Below, piece by piece: positions 1 through 6,432 of a DNA stretch of 6,432 nt (the first letter of the stretch is position 1; each line of letters begins with the position of its first letter). Below the pieces are notes generated by a model that was not told the origin of the DNA, did not search any database, and was given only the letters and a program-made list of their open reading frames with translations. The position numbers and the translations under genes are program-made. This DNA is from Eubacteriaceae bacterium (GTDB taxonomy: Bacteria; Bacillota; Clostridia; Eubacteriales; UBA1433). The stretch lies in contig JAAZOI010000064.1 of NCBI GenBank assembly GCA_012797825.1, positions 1 through 6,432 on the forward strand. Direction: 5' to 3'.

Positions 1-1
1 A

Positions 2-265
2 GTAAAGTCCAAAAAATCTGCATCGGAGTTAAAAATCCCGCCTCAGGCAGGTAAAGTGGCAATAGTTGACACTACAGGCATATCACTTAAATTATTCGGA
101 AAAAATATCCCAAATACCGCAATGCTCGGTGCTTTTGCGAAAGTTACCGGACTTGTTGACTGGGAAACTTTACTTGCAGAAATAACTTCTGAATTCGGTG
201 AAAAAAATAAAGAAGCGGCAATAGCGGGCTATTACGAAGTCGCAGTTGCTGATGCAAAAAAATAA
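2..265 (+). CDS. porG: 2-oxoacid:ferredoxin oxidoreductase, gamma subunit (3' part)
   Basis: This is the C-terminal 87 codons of the gamma subunit of a four-subunit pyruvate/2-oxoacid:ferredoxin oxidoreductase; the start lies beyond the left edge. The frame is open from base 2, so the GTG at 56 is only an internal valine with no convincing ribosome binding site. The family signature is the stretch beginning VDTTGISLKLFG, followed by NTAMLGAFAKVTGLVDWE and a closing helix with NKEAAIAGYYE. These match the usual end of PorG/VorG proteins, where this domain (about 180-190 residues in total) packs against the TPP-binding catalytic subunits in the cytoplasm. It ends in TAA at 263-265. The delta-subunit ribosome binding site begins inside that stop codon, which shows tight co-transcription. 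Subunit identity is secure from the sequence together with the delta-alpha-beta genes downstream; the exact 2-oxoacid substrate is not. Confidence 0.9.
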   Translation, partial: VKSKKSASELKIPPQAGKVAIVDTTGISLKLFGKNIPNTAMLGAFAKVTGLVDWETLLAEITSEFGEKNKEAAIAGYYEVAVADAKK

Positions 266-276
266 GGAGGGCAAAA

Positions 277-543
277 ATGAGTAAAAAAGTACATATTTCC
301 CCGCTTGCAAACGAGGGCATGTATATATTGGATACCGCAAGCTGGCGAACGGAAAGACCGGTAATAAATAAAGAAAAATGCATAGAATGCGGTTTATGCT
401 TAACATACTGCCCCGTAAACGCAATTATTTTTGATGAAGATAAATATAAAATAACATACAATTACTGCAAAGGCTGCGGAATCTGCGCAGTCGAATGTCC
501 TAAAAAAGCTATTGATATGACACCGGAAGGAGGCGAAAAATAA
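277..543 (+). CDS. porD: 2-oxoacid:ferredoxin oxidoreductase, delta subunit (2x[4Fe-4S] ferredoxin)
   Basis: This 88-residue, ferredoxin-like electron-transfer subunit carries electrons from the TPP/proximal-cluster site of the oxidoreductase to external ferredoxin. Two complete CxxCxxCxxxCP motifs are visible: C35-C38-C41-C45 followed by P46, and C64-C67-C70-C74 followed by P75, enough for two [4Fe-4S] clusters. The leader before the first motif contains TASWRTERPVINKEKC, matching the 'SWR..RPV' element typical of PorD/VorD and absent from free ferredoxins. That supports subunit status over a stand-alone ferredoxin. The ATG at 277 is set by AAGGAGG at 264-270 with a 6-base spacer. The gene ends in TAATG, with its stop overlapping the start of the alpha gene by one base, which implies translational coupling. 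Length is slightly short of the roughly 100 residues usual in the family, but no element is missing. Confidence 0.95.
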   Translation: MSKKVHISPLANEGMYILDTASWRTERPVINKEKCIECGLCLTYCPVNAIIFDEDKYKITYNYCKGCGICAVECPKKAIDMTPEGGEK

Positions 544-1721
544 TGAAAATAAAAGCTATGACAGGCAACACGACGGCTGCTATCGCGGCTTCGCTTTGCA
601 GACCGGATTTAATTGCCGCATACCCTATTACTCCGCAGTCATCAGTTGCGGAATATCTTTCAGAGCTTATCCACAGCGGCGCTCTTGCCTCCAATTACGT
701 AACCACGGAATCCGAACATTCTGTTATGAGCGTAATTCAGGGCGCTGCCTGCGCGGGCGGACGCACATTTACCGCAACGAGCGGACAAGGGCTGGCGCTT
801 ATGTATGAACCGTATTTTCAGATGTCAACAATGCGCCTTCCTATGGTTATGGCGATAGTAACAAGAGAAATGATTTCCCCGTGTACTGTATGGTCAGGCC
901 AGCAGGATTCCATGTCAGTAAGAGACGCAGGCTGGATGCAGGTGTATGTTGAAAATAATCAGGAAATCATGGATATGATAATTCAGGGATACATGATTAC
1001 AGAACATGAAGATGTTTTGATACCAATAAACGTATGTTATGACGGATTTTACCTCTCACATTTAGTTGAAGGCGTGGATGTTCCCTCTCAGAAAGAAGTG
1101 GACGCGTTTTTACCTGCAGTTCATTTCAACCACGCAATACTGGACCCGGATAATCCTATGGCTGTAGACTCGCTTACCAGCGGCGAAGTACTTACAAGAT
1201 ACAGAAGAGGTCATCTCGAAGCCATGACAAAAGCGCTTGATGTAATTGATGAAGTCGATAAAAAATTCGCTAAAGCTTTCGGCCGTTCTTACGGCGGGGC
1301 GATAGAAGAATATAAAACAGAAGATGCCGATATTGTACTCATTTCAATAGGCGGTATGACAGGCACAGCAAGAGATGCCGTTGATATGGCAAGAGAGCAA
1401 GGAATAAAAGTCGGTCTCATCAAACTTCGTTTTGTGCGTCCTTTCCCTGTAGAACGTATCGCAAAAGCGCTAAAAGGCAAAAAAGCGTTTGCGGTAGTAG
1501 ACAGAAGCGTAAGCTTCGGCTGGAACGCAGGTCCTATGTATACGGAAGTAAGAGCAGCGCTTCTTGGCGGAAATGATAAATATTCGCATTTTTCAGCAAT
1601 AGGCGGCCTGGGCGGAGCCGATATTTCGCTTAAACATATGACTTCAGTTATAGAAAAGTTGGAATCAGTAAAATCTAAGCCCGGTCAGCACGAAACGCTG
1701 TGGCTTATGAAAGAATTTTAA
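543..1721 (+). CDS. porA: Pyruvate/2-oxoacid:ferredoxin oxidoreductase, alpha subunit
   Basis: This 392-residue alpha subunit contributes, with beta, the active site that decarboxylates a 2-oxoacid to the acyl-CoA while reducing ferredoxin (for pyruvate: acetyl-CoA + CO2). Visible motifs are TGN at residues 7-9, YPITPQS at 27-33, ESEH at 56-59 (the glutamate region that contacts the TPP aminopyrimidine in this family), TATSGQGLALMYE at 77-89, and R108 in the VTREM stretch, the position of the carboxylate-binding arginine in characterised PFORs. DSMSVRDAGW and VENNQE follow; a C-terminal domain with LIKLRFVRPFP and AVVDRS resembles the transketolase C-terminal fold. Length fits PorA (about 390-400) better than VorA (about 350-360). 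The start at 543 is set by AAGGAGG at 527-533 and overlaps the delta stop. The ends of domain I are conserved, but the VTREMISPCTVWSGQQDS segment differs from the common PorA 'NRAL...IWNDHSDS' pattern as I remember it. Pyruvate is therefore the likely but unproven substrate. Confidence 0.93.
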   Translation: MKIKAMTGNTTAAIAASLCRPDLIAAYPITPQSSVAEYLSELIHSGALASNYVTTESEHSVMSVIQGAACAGGRTFTATSGQGLALMYEPYFQMSTMRLPMVMAIVTREMISPCTVWSGQQDSMSVRDAGWMQVYVENNQEIMDMIIQGYMITEHEDVLIPINVCYDGFYLSHLVEGVDVPSQKEVDAFLPAVHFNHAILDPDNPMAVDSLTSGEVLTRYRRGHLEAMTKALDVIDEVDKKFAKAFGRSYGGAIEEYKTEDADIVLISIGGMTGTARDAVDMAREQGIKVGLIKLRFVRPFPVERIAKALKGKKAFAVVDRSVSFGWNAGPMYTEVRAALLGGNDKYSHFSAIGGLGGADISLKHMTSVIEKLESVKSKPGQHETLWLMKEF

Positions 1722-1734
1722 GGGAGGAGATAAT

Positions 1735-2640
1735 ATGAATTACATAGAAAAACTCAGAACATCAGAAGATATGGTTACACCCGGCATGTCTGCGTGTCAG
1801 GGATGCTGCGGTGAACTTGTCCTTAGAAGAATTCTGCAAATAGCAGGCAAAAACACTATAGTGTGCGTTCCTCCCGGATGCATGTCCGGAGCAGGCGTTG
1901 TAGGCTGGGACTATCAGACAGGCATGAAAATACCTGTGCATATACCGCTTCTTACAAACACGGCATCGTTTTTATCCGGCGTATCTCAAATGTATCAGCG
2001 AAAAGGCAGAGGCGACGTTAATATGATAGCCGTAGCGGGAGACGGAGCAACTGCCGACGGCGGATTCCAGTCGCTTTCAGGCGCTGCGGAACGCAACGAA
2101 AAAATGCTTTACGTATGCTATGACAACGAAGGATACATGAATACCGGTTTCCAGAGAAGCTCCACAACCACAAAAGGCTCAAGAACTTCTACAACGCCTA
2201 TAGGCGAAGCCATAAACGGAAAACAGCAGCCTTCAAAATACGTATCTTTGATTATGTCCATGCACGCGCTTCAGTATTGCGCAACAGCTTCTCCTTCTCA
2301 TATGCAGGATATGGTCGCGAAAATAGAGCGCGGTCTTTCTGAAAGCAAAAAAGGCTTTGCTTTTATCCATGTGCTTGCGCCGTGTCCCACAGGATGGTCA
2401 TTCGAGCCTGATCAGTCTATACAGATTGCTAAAAAAGCGGTCGCATCAAACATGTTCCCTCTCTGGGAAAAATACAACGGCAATTACTACATAACAGTAG
2501 AAAATAAAAAACCCATACCCGTAAAAGAATTCCTCCAAAGTATGGGCAAGTTTAAAAGCCTTACGGATGCTGATATCGCGCAGATACAGCAAGAAGCAGA
2601 TACAAAATATGAAACGCTGAAAAAATTAGCGTCAGAATAA
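1735..2640 (+). CDS. porB: Pyruvate/2-oxoacid:ferredoxin oxidoreductase, beta subunit (TPP-binding)
   Basis: This 301-residue TPP- and [4Fe-4S]-binding subunit forms the catalytic core with alpha. The TPP/Mg2+ motif starts at GDG (102-104) and ends in CYDNEGYMNTG (128-138), the usual GDG-x25-30-N arrangement, followed by QRS (140-142). Four cysteines at the positions expected for the proximal cluster are present: C21 and C24 in SACQGCCGE, C49 in PPGCMSG, and C217 in LAPCPTGW. All catalytic and cofactor elements therefore look intact. The start at 1735 is supported by GGGAGGAG at 1722-1729, 13 bases after the alpha stop. The gene ends in TAA at 2638-2640 and runs directly into a hairpin terminator, so it is the last gene of the operon. 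PorB and VorB are hard to separate by motifs alone; the PorA-like length of the partner favours Por. Confidence 0.94.
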   Translation: MNYIEKLRTSEDMVTPGMSACQGCCGELVLRRILQIAGKNTIVCVPPGCMSGAGVVGWDYQTGMKIPVHIPLLTNTASFLSGVSQMYQRKGRGDVNMIAVAGDGATADGGFQSLSGAAERNEKMLYVCYDNEGYMNTGFQRSSTTTKGSRTSTTPIGEAINGKQQPSKYVSLIMSMHALQYCATASPSHMQDMVAKIERGLSESKKGFAFIHVLAPCPTGWSFEPDQSIQIAKKAVASNMFPLWEKYNGNYYITVENKKPIPVKEFLQSMGKFKSLTDADIAQIQQEADTKYETLKKLASE

Positions 2641-2643
2641 ACT

Positions 2644-2673
2644 AAAGCCGGTTAGTATTAACCGGCTTTTTAT
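2644..2673 (+). terminator. Rho-independent terminator of the por operon, possibly bidirectional
   Basis: A perfect 11-bp inverted repeat, AAAGCCGGTTA (2644-2654) and TAACCGGCTTT (2659-2669), encloses a 4-base GTAT loop and is followed by TT, giving a T5 run at 2667-2671. It begins 4 bases after the beta-subunit stop and fits intrinsic termination of the plus-strand operon. The minus-strand gene ends at 2681, so its transcript also enters this hairpin. On that strand the tail after the stem is only moderately T-rich (AGTTTATTC), so termination there is plausible but weaker. Confidence 0.9.
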
Positions 2674-2680
2674 ATTAGAT

Positions 2681-3511
2681 TTATGACAGATTAATGCCGC
2701 TTGGTACATTGCTGCCAGCGTGCATATTCATCTTCGCTCTTTCAAGCATTAACTTTATCCTGTTTATCTGGTTTGCTTCGCTTGCTCCGGGGTCGTAATC
2801 CACAGCTACTATATTAGTCTGCGGATAGCGCTCTTTAATGGATTTTATCATTCCTTTTCCAGTAATATGGTTGGGAAGGCACGCAAAAGGCTGCATGCAG
2901 ATAATATTATGCGCGCCTTTTTCTATTAAATCCACCATCTCGGCGGTAAGCAGCCAGCCTTCTCCCGTATGGTTGCACAGCGATAAAATAGGCTCAACGT
3001 CGGCAGCCATCTCATATATTGTCTTGGGCGGTGAAAACCTTCTGCTTTGCTTAAGCGTATATCTGACATCATTGCGGTAACTTTCCGCGTATTTTATAAA
3101 AATATTGCCTGCAATCCTTTGCGGAATTGAATGATTTAAGTTTATCCTGTTTATGTCAAACCCGTGCGCGCTGTATAAAAAAAATTCCATAAGTCCCGGC
3201 ACAACCATTTCAGCGCCCGATTTTTCTATAAAATCCGTCATATCGTTATTTGCTGCGGGATGGTATTTTACGAGTATTTCCCCTACCAGACCGACTTTGG
3301 GTTTATTGGTATTAAATACTTCTATGTTTTCAAATTCACTTACTATCTTTTTTAAATTACGTCTGAATTCCGACCTGTTTGCGCTGCGCACATTTTTTTT
3401 GCAAAGCCTCATGCATTTTTCATACGCCTCGTTTGCCGAGCCGGGAATAATTTCATAAGGACGCACGTGCAATAAAAGCGCCATCAGCAAATCGCCGTAT
3501 ACCATTGCCAT
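2681..3511 (-). CDS. C-terminal piece of the activase-like fusion protein (276 codons from the first ATG after the stop)
   Basis: This is the C-terminal portion of the same giant protein, separated from the upstream piece only by the TAA at 3557-3559; the frame itself is open from 3556. Conserved family stretches include GLVGEILVKYHPAANND (74-90), LCNHTGEGW (178-186), ICMQPFACLPNHITGKG (204-220) and VAVDYDPGASEANQINRIK (235-253). C179, C205 and C211 are candidate cluster or active-site cysteines. The sequence resembles the HGD-D/DUF2229-associated C-terminus of acyl-CoA dehydratase activase-related proteins and would be expected to complete the reductase-like half. The ATG at 3511 is merely the first after the stop. 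No Shine-Dalgarno sequence precedes it (upstream reads TTAACAAAGCGATT), and it falls inside a conserved segment, so independent initiation is doubtful. The fragment is unlikely to be a separate gene by origin. It ends in TAA at 2681-2683, facing the shared hairpin. Confidence 0.8.
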   Translation of the reverse strand: MAMVYGDLLMALLLHVRPYEIIPGSANEAYEKCMRLCKKNVRSANRSEFRRNLKKIVSEFENIEVFNTNKPKVGLVGEILVKYHPAANNDMTDFIEKSGAEMVVPGLMEFFLYSAHGFDINRINLNHSIPQRIAGNIFIKYAESYRNDVRYTLKQSRRFSPPKTIYEMAADVEPILSLCNHTGEGWLLTAEMVDLIEKGAHNIICMQPFACLPNHITGKGMIKSIKERYPQTNIVAVDYDPGASEANQINRIKLMLERAKMNMHAGSNVPSGINLS

Positions 3512-3556
3512 AATCGCTTTGTTAACTAAAGATAACGTCAGTTTAAATCCGGGATT

Positions 3557-6432
3557 TTATTCAAGTCCGCCCGCGCCGGTATTTGCCGATATTATAGGAA
3601 TATTTTCGAACCCGGTGTCTTTTAAAGCTTTTCGCAAAAGCGGCAGATAATTGCTCGCCCTGCACGGTCCTCCGGTCTGGCTCATTATAAGAGCGGTTTT
3701 GTCGGTATCGTATTTTCCTGATTTCAAAGCCCGTATTATCTGGCCTATTATAATTATCGAGGGATAGCACGAATCATTGTTCACATATTTCAGCCCTTCT
3801 GCTATATCCTCTTTTGTGACTTTTTTCAATACCTTAAAATTATAGCCCTCGCTTCGTGCGGCTTGTTCTGCAAGCTCAAAATGTATTGGCGCCATCTGCG
3901 GAGCAAGTATTGTGTAATTTCTCATATCTTTAGTAAATATTGCTCTTGAAGATGTTTCTGAAGGCGACTTATTTATATTTGTTTTTTTGTTCTTATCACG
4001 CTCCTCCATTGCCGCTTTTAACGAGCGCATCCTTATTCTCACGGCACCTAGGTTGCTTACTTCATCAATTTTTATTAAAGTATATATTTTATCTTTTTTT
4101 GCAAGTATCTCGCTTGCCTGTTCGGAGGCTATTGAGTCGGGCCCGCACCCGAATGAATTAAGCTGCACAAGCTCAATATTGTCATGCTTTGACACATAAT
4201 CGGCGGCTTCGTATAATCTGGAATGATACATCCATTGGTCAAGAACTTTTAAAGGTCTTTCTACATGCCCCAAATGCGCAATACAGTCTTCTGTGAGCAC
4301 GGCAAGACCCAGCGATGTTATAAGGGAAGGTATTGCGTGATTTACCTCATTATCTAAATGGTATGGCCTGCCTGATAACACTATTGCCTTGCCGCCAGTC
4401 TTTTCAAGCCAGGAAATAGCATCTTCGCCTTTGCGTTTTATATCTTTTTTAAAATTTATATCCTCTTCCCATGCGATATTAACAGCATTTTGAACTTCGG
4501 AAAGCTTTAAATTAAATTCTTTAAATTCTTCATAAAGACTTTTTGCGAGAGCCTTTTTATTGTTATAAGGCACATACGGATTATGAAATTTTATTCCTTT
4601 TTCATGCACTATATCCATATTGCCTTTTATCACTTCAGGGTATCCTATAACTATCGGACAGTTAAAGCAATTGTCTGACTGTTCTATTTCCGCTCTTTCC
4701 TTGAAAATGCACGGATAAAATATATGTTTAATCCCTTTATTTATAAGTGCCGCTATATGCCCGTGCGCCAGTTTAGCGGGATAGCAAACAGTGTCGGATG
4801 ACACCGTATCCATTCCCAGCTCGTATATTTTCCTGTTTGATATCGACGAAAGCTCAACCCTAAAATTAAGCTGAGTAAAAAATGTATGCCAGAACGGATA
4901 ATTTTCATACATGTTTAAAACGCGTGGTATACCCATTACTCCCCTTTTCGCCTCGATTAATTCAAGCGGTTTATAGGAAAAAATTCTGTTTGTTTTGTAT
5001 TCGAAAATATTCGGAACATTTTTGTAAGTCTCTATCCCCGCGCCTTTTTCGCATTTGTTCCCGGTAATAAACTTATCATTGCCGTTAAAAATATTTATTG
5101 TCAGCAGGCAATTGTTTGTACAGCCTTTGCAACGCGTTATTTTTGTCTCATAAGTGAAGTCCTTCAGCTGCGCCGGACTGATAAGTGCGGATTTCGCATC
5201 TTTTTTATAAGATTCTTTCGCTATAATAGCCGCTCCGAACGCCCCCATAAGCCCCGCAATATCGGGTCTTACAACTTCTTTTCCCGTTATTTTTTCAAAG
5301 CTTCGCAGAACTGCGTTATTTAAAAACGTTCCTCCTTGTACAATTATCTTGCTGCCAATCTGATCGGAATCTTTTATTTTAATTACTTTATAAAGCGCGT
5401 TTTTTATAACTGAATAACAAAGCCCCGCCGATATGTCGCCAACGCTTATTCCTTCTTTTTGAGCTTGTTTTACTTTTGAGTTCATAAACACAGTGCATCT
5501 AGTGCCTAAATCGGCAGGATTAGATGCTTTTATGCCTTGACTTGCGAATTCTTCTACATTAAGCCCGAGTGATTTTGCGAATGTCTCTATAAATGACCCG
5601 CACCCTGAGGAGCACGCTTCATTTAATATTACATTATCAATAATGCCGTTGCGAACCTTAATGCATTTCATATCTTGTCCGCCGATATCGAGTATTAATT
5701 CTACTCCCGGCAGAAAATGTTCTGCCGCCTTATAATGCGCTACCGTTTCAACTTCACCTATGTCGCATCCGTATGCCGCTTTTATCAGACTCTCACCGTA
5801 ACCCGTAACAGCGGAATACGATATTTTCGCACCTTGCGGCATACATCTGTAAACTTCAGAGAGCATTTTCCTCGCAGTATTTAAAGGACTTCCTTCGTTT
5901 CCTGTGTAATATGAAAACAAAACGCTGTATTGCTCGTCAATTAAAACCGCTTTACTTGTTGTAGAACCTATATCAAGCCCCAAAAAGCATCTGCCGTTAA
6001 TACCGGAAAGATTTTTTCTGCATACCCTATGTTCATTATGCCTTTTAATAAACTCTTCATATTCCATTTCATTGTCAAACAAAGGCTCTAAATGCTCTAT
6101 ATTATCCTGATTTTTATCGCGTGATTTAAGCAGATTTAATATTTCTGGCAATGTTATAAATTCTTTATTGTTTTTAGAATTTATCGCCGCTCCAATAGCT
6201 ACATATACCTCGGCGTTATCAGGAACTATCATTTCATCATCGTTAAGATTCAGCGTTTCTTTAAATCTTGCTCTTAATTCGGGCAGAAAATGCAGCGGTC
6301 CTCCTAAGAAACCTACTCTTCCTTTTATTTTCCTTCCGCATGCAAGACCGCCTATTGTCTGGTTTACGACTGATTGAAAAATAGAAGCGGCAATGTCTTC
6401 ACGCCTGGCTCCCTCGTTTAAAAGCGGCTGAA
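3557..6432 (-). CDS. Activase-like fusion protein, N-terminal and central part (5' partial, ends at premature TAA)
   Basis: 957 codons are visible; the ATG at 6230-6232 is internal, because the frame stays open to the right edge. Residues here are counted from that methionine. Upstream, NQTIGGLACGRKIKG and FLGGPLHFLPELRARF, then VAIGAA (11-16), form the end of a first BcrAD/BadFG ASKHA module. A complete second module follows: GLDIGSTTSK (85-94), LDIGGQDMKC (181-190), NEACSSGCGSF (204-214), CTVFMNSK (246-253), VQGGTFLN (298-305) and GLMGAFGAA (327-335). C207 and C246 match the cluster-ligand cysteines of the HgdC activator. Next comes a cysteine-rich linker, C368-C371-C375 and C394, possibly binding another cluster. 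The region from about 405 resembles DUF2229 and HgdA/B-type proteins (C483, C508, C522, C525, C696 in SFGCGPDS, C822, C857). In relatives, the activator hydrolyses ATP to drive one electron into a dehydratase or reductase. This fusion's own substrate is unknown to me. Likely cytoplasmic: no membrane segment or signal peptide is visible. Confidence 0.88.
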   Translation of the reverse strand, partial: QPLLNEGARREDIAASIFQSVVNQTIGGLACGRKIKGRVGFLGGPLHFLPELRARFKETLNLNDDEMIVPDNAEVYVAIGAAINSKNNKEFITLPEILNLLKSRDKNQDNIEHLEPLFDNEMEYEEFIKRHNEHRVCRKNLSGINGRCFLGLDIGSTTSKAVLIDEQYSVLFSYYTGNEGSPLNTARKMLSEVYRCMPQGAKISYSAVTGYGESLIKAAYGCDIGEVETVAHYKAAEHFLPGVELILDIGGQDMKCIKVRNGIIDNVILNEACSSGCGSFIETFAKSLGLNVEEFASQGIKASNPADLGTRCTVFMNSKVKQAQKEGISVGDISAGLCYSVIKNALYKVIKIKDSDQIGSKIIVQGGTFLNNAVLRSFEKITGKEVVRPDIAGLMGAFGAAIIAKESYKKDAKSALISPAQLKDFTYETKITRCKGCTNNCLLTINIFNGNDKFITGNKCEKGAGIETYKNVPNIFEYKTNRIFSYKPLELIEAKRGVMGIPRVLNMYENYPFWHTFFTQLNFRVELSSISNRKIYELGMDTVSSDTVCYPAKLAHGHIAALINKGIKHIFYPCIFKERAEIEQSDNCFNCPIVIGYPEVIKGNMDIVHEKGIKFHNPYVPYNNKKALAKSLYEEFKEFNLKLSEVQNAVNIAWEEDINFKKDIKRKGEDAISWLEKTGGKAIVLSGRPYHLDNEVNHAIPSLITSLGLAVLTEDCIAHLGHVERPLKVLDQWMYHSRLYEAADYVSKHDNIELVQLNSFGCGPDSIASEQASEILAKKDKIYTLIKIDEVSNLGAVRIRMRSLKAAMEERDKNKKTNINKSPSETSSRAIFTKDMRNYTILAPQMAPIHFELAEQAARSEGYNFKVLKKVTKEDIAEGLKYVNNDSCYPSIIIIGQIIRALKSGKYDTDKTALIMSQTGGPCRASNYLPLLRKALKDTGFENIPIISANTGAGGLE

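Larger units (their letters stand above)
2681..6432 (-). pseudogene. Giant acyl-CoA dehydratase activase-like gene interrupted by an in-frame TAA (5' end outside window)
   Basis: The whole minus-strand stretch is one reading frame of 1250 codons including the final stop. A single internal stop, TAA, lies at 3557-3559. Before the stop the protein reads ...TGAGGLE; after it, without a frame change, come NPGFKLTLSLVNKAI and then MAMVYGDLLM. From memory of the family, intact homologues of roughly 1400-1450 residues run GLE-K-NPGF...YGDLLM through this point. The TAA thus sits where a lysine codon (AAA) is usual, a one-base change. No other stop or frameshift appears in the remaining 291 codons, so the break is recent, a sequencing error, or tolerated. 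About 200 N-terminal residues should lie beyond the right edge. It is marked as a pseudogene on this evidence; readthrough or a functional two-piece protein cannot be excluded. The two pieces are described separately. Confidence 0.7.

Noticed and set aside
56..58. GTG start of a 69-residue protein
   Set aside because: The frame is open to the left edge, there is no clear ribosome binding site, and the encoded sequence is the C-terminal part of a known, longer subunit.
144..461. Minus-strand ORF opposite the gamma and delta subunit genes
   Set aside because: It lies antisense to two well-supported genes, shows no recognisable motif, and has a composition typical of a shadow frame.
2681..3511. 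A separate small dehydratase-subunit gene with its own start at 3511
   Set aside because: There is no Shine-Dalgarno sequence before the ATG, conserved family sequence continues in the same frame up to the preceding TAA, and the gap is just 15 codons of coding-like sequence. It is better explained as the tail of the upstream gene.
3557..3559. Selenocysteine, pyrrolysine or reassigned codon explaining the internal stop
   Set aside because: The codon is TAA, not TGA or TAG. TAA also ends the gamma, delta, alpha and beta genes, each directly before or overlapping the next start signal or before a terminator, so TAA is a true stop in this genome. No readthrough-type stimulatory context is evident.
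3940..4199. Short plus-strand ORFs opposite the large minus-strand gene
   Set aside because: They are antisense to conserved coding sequence, lack ribosome binding sites and show no family features; their hydrophobic look comes from reading Lys- and Glu-rich coding sequence in reverse.
6230..6232. True start of the large minus-strand gene at this ATG
   Set aside because: The frame is open for 66 more codons to the right edge, and those codons encode recognisable activator-module sequence (FLGGPLHFLPELRARF), so the gene begins outside the window.

Overview
The window comes from a strict anaerobe, most likely a bacterium with moderately AT-rich DNA. It carries a four-subunit, ferredoxin-dependent 2-oxoacid oxidoreductase and a giant iron-sulfur protein of the 2-hydroxyacyl-CoA dehydratase activator family. 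Both are oxygen-sensitive and typical of fermentative Firmicutes and similar gut or sediment lineages. Strong AGGAGG-type ribosome binding sites fit Bacteria. The phylum cannot be fixed from this sequence; Clostridia and Elusimicrobiota/Endomicrobia both seem possible.

Left part (edge to 2640, plus strand): a tight operon in the order gamma (3' end only), delta, alpha, beta, encoding a pyruvate:ferredoxin oxidoreductase type enzyme (porGDAB-like). Gaps are 11 bases, a one-base stop/start overlap (TAATG) and 13 bases, and each of the three complete genes has its own Shine-Dalgarno sequence. The delta subunit has two complete 4Fe-4S motifs, alpha has the substrate/TPP-side motifs, and beta has the TPP/Mg motif and four cluster cysteines. 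A perfect 11-bp hairpin with a short T-run (2644-2673) closes the operon.

Right part (2681 to the right edge, minus strand, convergent with the operon): one long reading frame for a very large protein made of the end of one activator (BcrAD/BadFG, ASKHA) module, a complete second activator module, a cysteine-rich linker, and a long region resembling the DUF2229 and 2-hydroxyglutaryl-CoA dehydratase D-component families. The frame runs off the right edge and is broken by a single in-frame TAA at 3557-3559. The codons after the stop continue the family's expected sequence in the same frame, down to a normal end at 2681. The 891-codon and 276-codon ORFs that an ORF finder reports here are therefore two pieces of one gene, not two neighbouring genes. 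This is the most notable observation in the window.

Functionally, Por-type enzymes produce reduced ferredoxin, and the activator family uses low-potential electrons plus ATP to energise Fe-S reductases or dehydratases. A link between the two loci is chemically plausible. However, they are convergent and separately transcribed, so adjacency alone is weak evidence. I see no RNA genes, mobile elements, CRISPR arrays or long repeats, and no gene-free stretch longer than about 50 bases.
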